Origin: Strigops habroptila
Taxonomy: Eukaryota > Chordata > Aves > Psittaciformes > Psittacidae
Length of the DNA: 64,000 nucleotides
Assembly (NCBI RefSeq): GCF_004027225.2
Contig: NC_044277.2
Location: 28,782,995-28,846,994, forward strand
Reading direction: 5' to 3'
Every line of letters starts with the position of its first letter. The first letter of the stretch is position 1. This document shows, piece by piece, positions 1 to 13,336 of the stretch. Below the pieces are notes generated by a model. It saw nothing but the letters and a program-made list of their open reading frames with translations, made no database searches and was not told the DNA's origin. The position numbers and the translations under genes were made by a program.

Positions 1-1588
1 AACAATATAGGTCTGATGTAACTCCTACTGAAAGGCTCCCACAGAAAATACATTTAACCTCTAAGAGTTATCACATAAAGCAAGTGTCCCCAAGAATGCT
101 GCCAGTTCTCTCACTTGAGCTGGCACGAGTGACCCATTACTGGTTGGCTGCACATCCTGCTGCCTTTCCAAATAGCACTGAAGAGCTCTGCATGTGCAGG
201 TCCAGTCTCACCCCGTTTTAATGAGAGGTGCCGTTTGATAAAAGGAAGAAAGAAATTCCTGAACTGTCTTTGTTCAGGTGACACCAGTTAACCAGTCCCT
301 ACTCTGCAAGTGTCACTGACTCACGGTGCGACTGGGGAAGATCACTATGACTTGCTCCATCTCAGTTTCTTCATCTATGAAATTAGGAGGGTAACATGTA
401 TCTCCAATGAGAAACATTAACGATTCTTATTTTGCTATTGCTGTGTAACAGTAAGCATGGAGTTTCAGAAAAGATAAGCTGGTTTTGCAAGGCCTTAAAC
501 TATAGAATTGTAACCAGCTAATTTTGCCTGAAGCAGCCATACAGACAGATGAAGCAGCAAATTAAAATAGTGAGAAGCACACAGAGATGGCCTGGGTTTA
601 ATAAAAATGTCAGCTGGAGCAGCTGGATCTGGAAAAGGATGTATGAACAAGTCACAAATATCCAGACTGCAATTTGCACTGGGTTTTCCTAAATCCCTTT
701 TTTTTTTTTTTTTACTAGCTGTCCTGCAGCTGACTTCAGCAGATGAGGCCCCAATCCCAGTTTGAACATTTAAAACTGCTTCTCAGGATTTAAGTGCTGT
801 CTGCCAAAACACACATAAGAGTCTCTGAGCTGGTCTAGGTAACCCGTTCTGCAGCAGAATGCACCATAAACAACCTGTGTAATGTGTGTGCTGTCCTTAT
901 CATCAAACATTTATACTGTTTTACTAACATCAGTACACAGCAAGTCTTTCAGCTGGTAGAGGACAACAGGGACATGGTGAAAGGTGTAGTAAAAGTCAAC
1001 TGTCTCTGGCTTAATTCAAAATGAACAGGGGAGAACTACAGAAAAATAAGGCTACTGCTTAACACCAGGAATAAGTCTGTTCTGTAGAAAGCAAGCAAAG
1101 GAATGCCAATATTTCTTTAAATGCGTACTTCCTGCTGCTTCCTTCATTTCTAATTAAAATACCAGTGGTAAATATCAAAGCACCACCCTACAAAGCTGGA
1201 TCTTTGTGACGCAAACACTTTGAATCTAGGTCAGACTCCAGTTTAAAAAGACTAAGGACGTAATTGCCAAAAAAAAAAAAAAAAAGAAAAAATTATTCCC
1301 ATCATCCAATCTCACTCCATTTCAGGAGATGCAGCAGTACGTGCCCAAGGTCAAGTTCTCCAAGTTTGTCTCCCCAGATCTACAGAGAATTTGTGCTAAA
1401 TGCTTTCATACAGGAAAGCAGAACTCCATTCTGCTTTTTCTGATAAACAGATACAAAAATAGGAAAAGGAATCTATAATACTTTAAAAGTTAAACCAGAG
1501 TTAACTATATATTTGAAATGCTCTCTTCCTCTCCTTCTCACATCATGGCTTAATCATGAGAAATGTAAAATGGCAAGCAGGCAGTTAC
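1..1588 (-). other. CHMP4C intron 4 (partial)
   Basis: The last CHMP4C exon should encode an acidic stretch and a short tryptophan-containing end. No such frame was found here on the minus strand. The stretch is unique-looking AT-rich DNA with a T run near 700 and an A run near 1270. Confidence 0.6.
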
Positions 1589-1697
1589 CAGGGCGAGAAG
1601 GCAGCGATGTGGATGGAACACTTGGCAACCTGACATCTCTCATTCTCTTGTTCAATTCTTCTTGCTCCAGTTCTTCTAATTCTGCCATCAACTCATC
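1589..1697 (-). CDS. CHMP4C: CHMP4C coding exon 4
   Basis: 109 nt, residues 164-199 plus one base. It reads DELMAELEELEQEELNKRM and then a proline/serine-rich linker (RLPSVPSTSLPSRP). The acceptor is ...AATTTAG and the donor is GTAACT. If intron 4 were retained, a stop would follow about eleven codons later. Confidence 0.93.
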
Positions 1698-4600
1698 CTA
1701 AATTCAAGGAAAACATTATTTTCAGTTTCACTGTCTTGACAGTGATCTCAGGCAAGGGCACATTTAACCACCATAAAAGCAAAGCACTACTGAAACAAAA
1801 AAACCCAGTTTACACCTGAAAATAAATATGAAAAAACAGCATATCACAAGTATGATTTTTACTAAATGTGGGCGATAACAATAAACCTTAAGTGAAAGTT
1901 GAAAGAATAATAATGGAAGTTAGAAGCAGGACAAGGAATGAAATTAGAAAGAAAACTGACGGCAGTGTAGTACTTATCAAACAGGCAAACACGGGGAAAA
2001 AAAGCCCCATGCCATCCTCAGGTTTGCTCCCAACCTGGAGACTCTAGTCTTTAACAGGTTCTAATTTTAATGTGCAATTTCTTCCATTTTAAAAGCAAAC
2101 AGTTTCCGCTGGTTATACAGTAGGCTGACATCAAACATTATGCTTCAACCCTATCACACAAGTCCAGGATTATATACGATTTCAAAGGAGCACTAGAATC
2201 AGAGCTGTCCTTCTGGGTCCTGTTACTCATTCTTGAAGCACGTAACACGCTTGCACTTTTAGCTGCAGAAGCTGATTTGGACAGATGATCTAATCCATTT
2301 GTATAATATTAAAAATAAAAAAGGCTATACACTTTTTTAAAAAAGCCTATTTGTTGGCTGGACTTTCTCAAAGAAAGGAAACTAAATATTACATATTTGT
2401 AGAGAAACGGACCTTTGCCACTTTGATAAAATAGTTTAAAAAGAAACACTGGGCAAAAGTGGCTGGGGAAAAAGTGGCTGTAGCAAAGTGAGATCTAATA
2501 GGTATTGAAATGGGCTTTGCCTATCCTTTTATACCTAATTTATCACCAATGTGGAAGTAAAAATAATAACCACATAGTCACTACAGGCCTTCTCAAACTT
2601 ACTTTCTCATGGTTTTATACCTTAAGGCCAAAGAAAGGCTAGTTTGCCTACCTGACCTAGTTCATAGTGCAAATGCTAGGGTACCATCTATAAATTTCAG
2701 CATTGGGTCTTTAGCCAATGATGTTCAATTGACAGCTGACCTCTCAATGAAATGTTCACATTTGGGGCCCCATGTCTGACTTAGGCATTTAGCTGAAGTG
2801 CAAATGTGTCTATACTTTTAAGTGCTCCAGGCAGTGCTGTAAATAAAAGTTTCTTTAAAAAGTTAGTGTCCAAGTTGTTGTAAGGTCAATGGAAACAGGT
2901 ATTTCTGAAGATCTCTGGATGGTCATCTAACACCCTCCAATACCAAATTAGTCCTTACCAACCTCTGCTGAACACGTAAACAATTTAGAGGTAGTATCAG
3001 CCACAACAGGCTCTCTTTAAAAAAAAGAAAAGAAAACCATGATCATGACTCCTACAACTTTAACAGAATAAATAATGTAGTGGCTAGAATATTTGCTCTC
3101 GAAGTGGGAGACAAGTTATTCTCATCCTCAAGCATGGATTTAAAGGAACTGCTTTACAACTAGGCTGTGGAATATCGCAATAGCTATAAAAAATCTCCTC
3201 TCCCCTCTTGAACCTAGGCCAAAAAGAGAGCAGGGGGAAGATACCATGTGAATTCTCAGGTTCCAGGCTTTGTCCACTGGAATATGTGTATTTCACATCA
3301 GAAGCAGGCCTCCAGGAAAGGATCACCTCTCCCAGTCAGCATCCTAGTCAGGTAGGACAGTTTTTTTGCATTCTTCATGGCATACACTGGGTCAATCCAA
3401 GGAGAAATAACCCTTAAGTTTCTGCATCTGTCTGGAGCAGTAGAAATTACATGCTTCCATGATCTCCTTACACCCATGGCACACATATGAAGAGGAAATC
3501 CACGTGTGGTCAAAATGTCCTCCCAAAAAACCAAAATTATATGTCATCCTCCAACACAAATCACCTCATAACCCAGCAATTAAGTCACTGATTCCACTGT
3601 TCTCAAACTGAAGTGTCCTGCAGACCAAATTTCCCAGTTCCTGGACAAGTGCTACATGCATTAGACCCAATACAAAAGCATGTGCGGATAAAATGATGCC
3701 CCATGTGGCAATGGCTTAGTCTTCCAGAACAGGAAATGTGCCCATCAACTTAGACTAGTATCTCTTAGGAACTTCCAGGTCAATCTACAACATGTTTACC
3801 AAGTCTAGACTCTTAAAACTTAAGCAATGATGAAATGTAAATTATACTGTATAGCTGTTCGGGATGGAAGTGTTTTTCCAGTAATTTGAAACCCATTTTA
3901 TACAGGTCAAATCCCATTCCTTGTGCCAGTAATGATTAAATGTTTCTTGAAAAGTCTATTTACATTCAAAATGGAAAAATAGGAAAGCAGATAATGGGAA
4001 TAAAATACAAAGAATCATTACTGTTCTCAACAAATTATAACTGCTGAACGAAACCTCCCTTCCCCCCCAGTCAACCTAATGGATCTACTTCTGCGGAAAA
4101 TCTGGAAAACACGGAAAGCACCTGCATCTCCAAGCACCAAAAATTACCTTAAAAACCTGGTCCAAATTTTCAGAATTGTGAACAGCTGCCTGTTCATGGC
4201 ATACGAATATGCACTTAGTCAAACGGATGTCTATTTGGAGCACACAAAATTATATGTTTCAGTTTCCACTTGTAGCAGTACAAATTACATGTTTTAGTGA
4301 CCTCCTCCTCCCATGGTATAAATGAGAATAACTACAGGAGTGCAGTTAAAGTTGCCTTTCTTAAAATTTATATACAAATAGAAGTATTCTAATATTTTGC
4401 ATATTTTTTACTACATAGTTACATATATTTATAAATAGATATGTGTATATATTTTTAGACACACACATATATATATGAGAAGTAGGAAAACATCCTAGAT
4501 GAGGTAAGCTAGAACCAAGGAATTTCACACCAACACCTTTTGGGAAACAAACCAACAGAACAAGCCACCAGACAACAACAAAACAACTATGGAGTCATTT

Positions 4601-7600
4601 AACAGCTAAAACTCGCAGGCCTGAAGCACTAACCTCATCAAACTCATCACGGAAGCCAGCTCGGTTTGAGATTGCATCTGAAATTTCCTGCGCAACATCT
4701 TGCTGTTCAGTGATATCTTGCATCAAATCATCAATTTTGTTCAAGTCCCTGGCAAGATAACACAGAAACATTTTTAAAAGATACTTCATCATTCAAATCC
4801 TACAAAAAGAGACTTAGAAAAATTTCAACAGACTTTATTTTGTTTTTATGCCATGGCTGCATATAAACAGCAGGATTCACAGGGAATAATTTTGCTCACC
4901 TACACCTTAATGTTTCCTGGCAAGCTTCTGTGTGTTTCAGCCAGTCAAATTTCTTCCACTTAGAGATTGTAAAAATAGTCTAATTGCAGCAGTTTGTGTC
5001 TCTCTCCCTCTCTGTGCTTCTCAGACCTCTGCCAGCCAAGAGTCAAATCCTCCGGGCAGATCCCATCTCTTTCCCAAAGTCAGCATCTTTACAGATGGAT
5101 CTTTTTTGATGTTAAACTGGAGGGAACTTAACAGGACTATACTCCATTTTACATCTTCCCCCTATTGTTAACTTCATTATTGTTTCAGTTCCTGTTTACT
5201 TCTCCCAGAACAACCTTTCTCATTTAAGTGTTTATTCAGGCAGGAAAACAGCTCATGAAACAACATAGGACATATAAAAGTACTACACAGACAAAAAAAA
5301 AAAAAACCAAAAAACCAACATCCCTCTCCTTTATTCAGGTCTAATCACTACTTTGAATCACACAGTCCAGCTTATGGACTTTGAGGAAAAATGTCCACTT
5401 AGTTTCTTCAACTAAGTTTTCTTCTGGAAAAACCAAGGGCAGAGGCCAGTCTCCACTGCCAAAGCAGACTCAAAAAAAAAAACCAAACAAAAAAACCCCA
5501 CCAGGTACCACATGGACCTCTCTGGTTAAGTGAGCTTCCTTCGAGACTAGCTGTTAAGAAAAGACATTTTTCTGCCAAATATAACACCACAGCATCAATA
5601 GCATTCCTGACATTAAATGCCTGAACCAAAAATTAAGTCAAAACAGTCTGACTTGATAAAATATTCTTCAGTGATGAAATAGCTTGAAAGTGGTTAGTAA
5701 GCTCAACTTGAAAGCTATTAGCACTTACATATTTTCATGTACTTTTTTCATAGCTTGTGCAGCATAGCCCATATTCTTGAGCACTTCTGTGTTGGTGTGG
5801 GAATTCTCCAGTGCCTCTCTCTGGAACTCAATGGTTGAAAGTGTCCCATCAATTTGACTCAACTGTTTCTCATATCTCTTTTTTCTCTTCAGTGCTTGTA
5901 AGGCAGCTGGAATGGGAAGAGGTAAAGTACGCTGTGTATTTTTATAGCAAAATGCAAGGGCAAGTAATTCAGCACCAAGCCAACCTGCAGAATTTATAAT
6001 TCTCACCCTCCTACCTTACTAGTAGGGAGACAAACTTTGACCACACCAGATCAGCAGCCTGTTTATCACCAACATGCTGTTGCATGAACATGCTGGGAAG
6101 CCTCTTTTAGATTAACTCCTTTGAACACCACAGGGAAGAGCATCTTCTTCCTCCACTGCGGGAGATTGTGAACTCCATCCTGTGCACACAGGCAAAGCAG
6201 GGAAGATGGGGAGGAAAAAGAAAAATGTCAGAGAGAAGTCAGAAAGGAGGAAACAGGGGAAAGAAAGAAAAGAAGAGGTTGCAAAAAATAAGTAAAAACT
6301 AAGGGAGACAGTGTAAGAAGATCTGTCATGATAACCACACCTCCATCAGTGCTGCTTTCTAAACTTTGTCTCAGCAGCAGAAACTGCCAGATGCAATGGA
6401 AAACCCAAACGGCCTAACCAAGCAGGTCGTTAGATCAGATGAAGACTCATATTCCTCTGGCTTTCAGCCGCATCTATTTCTTTATAATCACTTACGAGCA
6501 ATATCTTTAAACCTTAGAACTTGAAAACGTATAGAACTTTGTAGACACGGCCATGGTCAAGTCCAGCTACTCCCCACTAACTTTGTAAATCGCCGAGATT
6601 AGTCTTTTATATTTGCTAAATTATGAGCAGCGTACTTTGCCCAGAGTAAATCATTAACAGAATGAATGCATGTGACAAGCAGGAGAAAAGAAATTTTTCT
6701 TGGCCTCTGAGTGTGGAACACATATAATCCTGCCACAAGCATTTCCTGACCACAGTCCTTTCCAACCTACACATGTGCCAGGCAAGAAAACAAACAAACA
6801 AAACCAAGAGGCTGAGGTAACCCATAGCTTTTTCAACACTATTAATAGCCATGTCCTTTCCCTTTTCTCTTACATTCAATTTTTAAATCAGGTTCACAGC
6901 CAGCAAGCAACAGCAGCACTGCAGCCCCCCAAACTCAACCAACAGCAGTAATTACTGTTGCTTTCCTATTTGACTAATTGCCCACATGCAATAATACTGA
7001 ACCTTGACATTGGGGTACACAACTTTTCAAATGAAGTCAGGATCCCTCCAAGAGCAGGCATAGATTTATGGCGTGCAACGATACACTAAAAAAAAAAAAA
7101 AAAAAAATCTAGTGCTTTGTTGACAAATGCCTGAATCAACATGGTCAAGATTGCTCATTGTTAGCTATGCGAGAACAAGCATTCACACAGGCTAAGACCA
7201 ACCTGGTTTAATGGAAGGTGTCCCTGCCTATGTCAGGGGGGCTGGAACGAGATGATCTTTAAGATGATCTTCCAACCCAAGCCATTCAATGATTCTAGCA
7301 CCTGCAGTAAAATGTTTCAGGACAGCAAACCCCAATCACAACAGATTAATCACAGTATTCAAAATTCAGGATTTTCCCAGGTTTTGGAGGATGGTCCAAA
7401 GATCATACATACTCTGAAAGCATGAACACCAGGTGATGTCATGTAAACTGCAAATGTGAGAATTGTAAAATTCTCATTGGCAATTCGAAAATACATCAGT
7501 TGGATTTAATCCCAAATATTCTTTTTACATACTTATCATTTCCCTACTTATTTACGCTTATTATTGTTAGCATTAGGACACCAACCACTTCCTTCCTTAG

Positions 7601-10600
7601 CTTCAGTTGAATCAAAATTTGATCCTGTATTCTTAGGTTAGGAAACCAGAGATTCCAGGTAAATTTAATAGTCTAAAACTGTGCATAACACTGGCTGTGC
7701 CAGGGAGGGCTTCAAAGCGCTGTGGACTAAGGAACACTAACTAGCTAGTGCAGAAAGGCTTCCATTGGTGCAAGTAGCTACTACAGGGCAGTATTTCCAG
7801 TCGTTTTTCAGAAATGAGACTCCGTAATGGTTCTGTTATTAGTGACTGCTCAGGGACAAAATGGTTTTCCTCAGTTACACACAAAGAAGTTGTTTTGAAA
7901 ATCCTGAAGGTTCCTGTATTAACACTTAATTAAACCACACCCAAACTAAGAAACCATGGAAGAAGCTAAACTGTGTGACTTCACCTATTCATAAACAGCT
8001 TTTCCTAATTACTGTAGTGCAACATATCATCTTTATTAATTCTCTTTAGTTTTACCAGCGACTTACAGAACAAAGCACTTCACAGGAAATCAATTCATAT
8101 TCCTTCCTTACCAAGGCGTAATAAATTCCCACACCACACTATATGATTTTTCTCATTTATATTAAATGACTGCCCGTCATTGTGCAGTTTTGTTAAAATA
8201 GCTTCTATAGCTAAGAGAATTTCCTTCTTATTTGAAATCTACTTTTCTGGTTTACAGATTATCATGAACTTTAAGTGCTTTTCTACTGCACATACAAGCA
8301 TTTTAAAATTTGCGTGCAACTCTTACAAGAAGGTTGAAATGCTTCACGTAAATGGTACTGCAGTATAATAACCAAACTGAAGAAGAACATATGTATCAAA
8401 ATATAAAGAAACGGAGCAGAGAACATAAACTTACTTCAATGAAGGTCTAAGAATGGCACTGAAAAAGAGCGTAGCCCATTCCAAAGATTTCAAAGGGAGA
8501 CAGCCCAGGGAGGAAGAGTCTAAATAGGGGTAGAGTCTGAGGAAGCAAGTCTATCTAATACCAGAAAGAGGTGGAGGTCTTCTCCTGTAGGGAAAAAAAA
8601 ACATCTCATACTTTTTTGGAGCACAGCTGTCTCTGTTGTGCTCCAAAGAAGCCAATTCAACTCCTGCATTTCAAAATTAAATAGGCACTTAGCTAGGCTT
8701 TAGCATATTTCCAGCAAGCAGGATACAGCTCATAGACTAGGAAACACTGCTTTTAATCTGAGGTTTTATTTCCAACATAAGGGGTGGAACACCAGTAGAC
8801 TAATATGTCAGTTTAAGTATGCATATTAAAGAACTACTGTTATTAACATACAGAAGGACTCTTTTCCAATATCACTACTGTGCTTCATTAAGGATGCAGA
8901 AATGGCCAGCTGGGCAACAGTAATCCTGAACACATTTAATATCCAGATTTCTAAAGGAAAGAACAAAATTAGTGACAGAGAAAGATTTGTGGCACTCTCC
9001 TCATGGTTTCATGACAGATCAGAATGAAAAGAGACAGTACAGTGATATCAACACCTTTACCTGTCAAGCCCACCACCAACACTCATCAGTGTAGGAACTA
9101 CAGATGATTTCATCTTTTGAAGTACAAATAAAAGCATTGTCTTTTAACCATTAAAATTCCCAGGGAGGAACTGGTGAAGAAGGAGAAGAGTGTTTCTTCA
9201 GGAAATACAACACCACTGTGAAAATACTGGATCTCATTCTCAGATACAGTTCACAGACCTCAACTTCATTCCTACAAGGATTACAACGTCTGAGCTCCCT
9301 TACACCACAGACAACCAAAAGAAGTGCTGATGAGGCCATAAAAAAAAAATCATACCACCCTAAGTAAGCTCATTATCAGCATTCATAACCCCTAAAACCT
9401 TGAGCCACATACAGTTACAACTGGGGGGCTAATTCAAGAACAATAATGCATTTGACTTGTTATAACCACTCCAGTTCACGGCAAGACACTTGAAATGTGA
9501 TCATGAAGATCAGAGAACAATAGCTGTAATTCACAGAACAAAGACACACTAAGGGCTTCCTCCTATCTCTCTGCCAGACACCCTCAGCCCCAGCCAGTCA
9601 TGCACCCTGCCATAGGCATAATGGCCCTGTCTGTGTTAATATGCAACTACTATACTGTTGTCTGCTTTCAACAGCCTTCTGGTTATAGCTACCTCACTGA
9701 AAAGGAATGTTACATGGCTACATAAGCCCTGTCCAAATGTACCACACAACATATTTAGCTACATCTACTTGTAAAAGCCTACCTGTTACTCCAACTTTCT
9801 ATATTGTTTTTGTCGCCAGTGGCACTATGTGGCTCTTCATGGTTACAGATTTAATCCTACTCTGGATGGCTGCTTTTAACTTTATTCTTCTCATTTAGCC
9901 ATTTTTTTTTTAGGTTCTGTGAAAGATTCCAGGCTGAAGCACCACCCAGTGACGTGTATGTTATTTTCTTGGGCACAGGCGCACTTCAGGAAATGTATTT
10001 CCTTTTAAACAGAGTTCTCAAATACTCAGCATCACTTTCTGTCCTTTAAATTTTCCTGTATGATCTTCAAAACTATGAAGATGAAAAACCAATTTGTAGG
10101 TGGAGTTGGCAGCTGTGCACTGGCTGAAACTGAGATACTCAAAAAAGTACAGCAAGAGATATCAAAAAAACTCATGACTTTGGATCTGGAATAGAGAAGA
10201 GATTAAAAGGCAGTGGTAACTGTGAAAAGAAACATTGCTTATCATGACATAACCTCTGCAGAGGGAATTCCAACACACATACATGTTTTGAAAACCCTTA
10301 AGTGGCCTGGCTACAATAAGATATTAATGGGGAATGCTGGAGATGTATCACAACAGGAACTGCAGAGCTACTCACTTCATAAAAGAGAAGCCAAAAATAT
10401 TTAAATGATGTTTCACATCTATTTGCATAGCTAACATGTTACAGCTTTTAAATCAAGTTAAGCCTACTGATGTCACGTGAACCCATTCAAGAATCATATG
10501 AACTCATGAAAAATTGCTGGTGCTTGAATCTGCTCTCTCCTGTGACAGTACAACTGACTCAGACTCACATGCTTAAAAATCAAATGAGATCATGCTAATT

Positions 10601-13336
10601 TGGTGCATTTTCTATACCTAGGTGCATCTGGCTCCAGTCTTGGACAGTTCCATTTTGGTTTCCATAAGCTTCTCCACAGATGCAATTAACAAAAATCAAC
10701 ATTCAAAATTACTTGCAAGGTCCCTTTGAAAGATTCATTTTAACACAGCAACATAGATTCAAACTTTTATTCTCTCATTTGTGTGTATGTTTACATAATG
10801 CTACAATAGATGCTGGTTAGCACAGATTTCCTTTGAACTACATAGTACAGTATACCAGCTAACACACTGTCACGTGTAAATCAACAGCAATTAACTGTAA
10901 AGCAACTGACATATCAAATGAAGAGGTATTATTAGGGATTTAAGTTCATTCACTAGCCTACTAAATTCAAGCACTTCAGCACATCAAGGTTAATTTCTCT
11001 TGTTTCTCCTCTGACTGTATTTACACTATCCCATTTTGTCTTTTGAACCATTTTTGGCATGAAAAAAATCCCACTCTGCACTTCTTGCCCTGCTCCTGTC
11101 TCTTTACTGTCCTTAGTTGTCCAGTCCTGAGCAAACGACGAGATAAAAGGGAGTTATTTTTAACCATGATCAGCTCAACAATCCAGTTTGCAGCATGACT
11201 CCACAAACAATCGCATAGGTAAAGAACTAGGGGAATTCCATACTGAGCACAGCAGCAGACACAAAGATCTGGGAGAAAAGCTTCATATGTCAAACAGTGC
11301 ACACCTGAAGCACAAGGCCAATAAACACCTGAAACCAGCATCAACCAGCCAAGTTAAAGGAGAAACAGATCCACCTTCTCTCAACAAGTACTCATTCCTG
11401 CCTGTGCACCACCCTTTCCTTCACAGGTAGCCGAGCACTTGTGCAGCTGCCAAATCAAACAGGTAAATGGAACCCAACCTACCCTGGGTACAACAATAAC
11501 CCAGCCACAAAACCCCACAACACTATACAGCTGCATCCAGCTTTCTGAAACACACCCTTCAGGGAGCTCTGCCAAGGAGAGGCAGGGAGCATTTCTTCTT
11601 CCTACAACTATGACAGCTTAAAGTCCAGGCTTGGAATAACATTCCACAGCAGTGTGTCTGGATCTAAACAGGAATTGTTACAGTCACAGGAGCTACCCTG
11701 TTTTCTTGCATCCACCCTGCTGCCCAGGCATGTGCACAATGAACCCAGTCCTGGGAGCTATCTTGTCACTTTGTCCCACAGCAAATTAGTTCGCAGCTGG
11801 ATCACCTTCCTGAACTAGCTCACTGCATCTACACACAGGCGCCAGTACCTGCACAAAGGGACAAGAGACACTCCAACTGAAGCCAGGGGAGTAGAAAGTG
11901 TGGGACTGGGACAGCCCTGACAGCTACTGTGCTGCAGAGCAGCAAGCTCAGTTATGCTGCTGAACTGGCTTTACTCCCTCTGACTGACTGTGCCTTCAGA
12001 TCTGTCCCATCTTGACTCATGCTTTTAGATCCCTTCTAACTAAAAGTTAGTTTAGTTAATCTGCCTTTTGCTAATAATTATTAAATGCTAAATTATTACA
12101 AGTATATGGTTAGCCCATTAAAGGCCTAACCAAAACACCTTTAACATGCAAGTCTTCCCAAGTTCTAAGTTACACCACATTCATTTGTTAAAGTATCAAG
12201 CAACAGAAAGAGCAGATGAAAGAGCTACTCTCTTTCATCTATGCCACAAATTGTTAATTCAAAATGTTTTCCTCCTGTTTTGATGTATAGAAAAATAAAG
12301 CTCAGAGTAGACAAGCAGGACTCCAGGTGACTTTAGGAAGTAATTAACTTGTTTCTCAAAGGCCTGCATATCCCCAAGACATTGGCTACCATTATTTCCT
12401 TTCCAGAGATACCAACATCAGTATAAGCAGGATCCAAACCTTATTATCCCTTAGTATCCTCTCCTCTATAGCTAACAGCAGCCCAGACCAGTAGTCACAA
12501 ATACTCTGAACTATCATTCATTTTTTAGTGGTATCATGTACTTCCTATGTGATTTGAGGCAAATCACTGAATCACTTTGTTCCTCAGTTGCCAACAGTAT
12601 ATTCTCCAACTCTCATAGTGAATATAAACTGGTTTCATCCATGAATATTCTGAAGATCCTCACATGTTTCAGCTTCTTTACTATCTGCACAACCAATGCT
12701 CAAGACCCAAGCTGTGATCCCCTTCCCACATTGAAGTACTTCACACAGCATGTATCCAGCTGATGCCTGCATCGACTGTGTTGCTAAGCACAAACGAAAA
12801 CTATGACACAGGGAACCACAGACAGTAAATTAGTGAAGAACAAAGCACCCTCTTATCATCCCACCACAGTGAATCCACAACGCCTTAAACACCAAGAGAT
12901 GCCCAAGACTGAAAGCAATCGTCGCGTCCCAGCGCACATGCATCATGGCAATGCTTGCTCTGAGCCCACCGCTGAACCACCAAACGCGCTGCATACCTGC
13001 AGAGTACAACCAGCAACGGCCTCCGCGACACCCCCTCCTAGTAGCAGAGCCCAGGACCTAGAGGCGTTTGAACCTTGGTATTTAAAGCCTCGCAAGCCAC
13101 CCGGCGGCGGGCCCGGTCGGCCCCGGCCACCGGGACTCACCTCGCTTGTTCTTGGTGCCGTGCTGCCGGGCCAGCGCCAGCTCCCGCTCGATCCTCGTCT
13201 CCAGGTACACCTGCTTCTTGCTGAGCATCTCCTCCGTCTCCCGCAGCCGGGCCAGCGCCTCCTGCGGGGAGGGCCCCCGGCGGCCCTTGGAGGCGGACGA
13301 GCCGCCTCCCTTAAAGAACTTGGAAATCTTGCTCAT
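1589..13336 (-). CDS. CHMP4C: Charged multivesicular body protein 4C, partial (coding exons 1-4)
   Basis: CHMP4C is a Snf7-family ESCRT-III subunit that polymerises on membranes for multivesicular-body sorting and cytokinetic abscission, and acts in the abscission checkpoint. Four minus-strand exons join in frame: 13336-13141, 5906-5729, 4748-4634 and 1697-1589, giving residues 1-199 plus one base. The protein begins MSKISKFFKGGGSS and continues with the basic, helical Snf7 core (LRETEEMLSKKQ at 31-42, then ALQALKRKKRYEKQ) and the acidic helix LMAELEELEQEE. The MSK-FFKGGGSS start and the ZFAND1/IMPA1 neighbours favour CHMP4C over CHMP4A/B. Human CHMP4C has about 233 residues, so about 34 residues, including the ALIX-binding end and the checkpoint phosphosites, are missing. 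No final exon was found in bases 1-1588, so it probably lies beyond the window. Transcription starts in the CpG island shared with ZFAND1. Confidence 0.95.
1698..4633 (-). other. CHMP4C intron 3
   Basis: About 2.9 kb with no exon or mobile element that I recognise. There is an AT-rich, (TATA)-like stretch around 4370-4480. Small open frames near 3084-3534 and 4079-4555 have no family features. Confidence 0.7.
4634..4748 (-). CDS. CHMP4C: CHMP4C coding exon 3
   Basis: 115 nt, completing Met125 and running to residue 163 (DLNKIDDLMQDITEQQDVAQ ... FRDEFDE). The acceptor is ...TTGCCAG and the donor is GTTAGT. The exon ends on a codon boundary. Confidence 0.95.
4749..5728 (-). other. CHMP4C intron 2
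   Basis: About 1 kb of unique-looking DNA. It has short A-rich runs near 5290 and 5470. Nothing else was recognised. Confidence 0.7.
5729..5906 (-). CDS. CHMP4C: CHMP4C coding exon 2
   Basis: 178 nt, residues 66-124 plus two bases of Met125. The acceptor is ...CCATTCCAG and the donor is GTAAGT. The exon encodes AALQALKRKKRYEKQ, IDGTLSTIEFQREALENS and NTEVLKNMGYAAQAMK, the most conserved part of the Snf7 core. Confidence 0.96.
5907..13140 (-). other. CHMP4C intron 1
   Basis: A 7.2-kb first intron. It holds one CR1 tail (7195-7298) and an A run at 7087-7106, and merges into the CpG island from about 12930. Short open frames (for example 11021-11344 minus) have no recognisable motifs. No other exon was seen. 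Confidence 0.75.
7195..7298 (+). repeat. CR1 LINE 3' fragment
   Basis: It matches the end of avian CR1: ACCTGGTTTAATGGAAGGTG, then GGAACGAGATGATCTTTAAG, and CCATTCAATGATTCTA at the end. Only about 100 bp of the 3' end remains, as expected from 5' truncation during retrotransposition. It is antisense to CHMP4C. Confidence 0.85.
13141..13336 (-). CDS. CHMP4C: CHMP4C coding exon 1
   Basis: Residues 1-65 plus one base of codon 66. The ATG is the reverse of CAT at 13334-13336 and opens MSKISKFFKGG. The exon ends ...GTKNKR with donor GTGAGT at 13140-13135. The longer upstream reading frame (to 13528) is only GC-rich leader, because family members start at this Met. Confidence 0.95.

Noticed and set aside
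85..140. Minus-strand RELAAFLG-like reading as a possible CHMP4C C-terminus
   Set aside because: The acidic stretch that should precede it is absent and no acceptor site fits; the likeness to the family end is only four residues.
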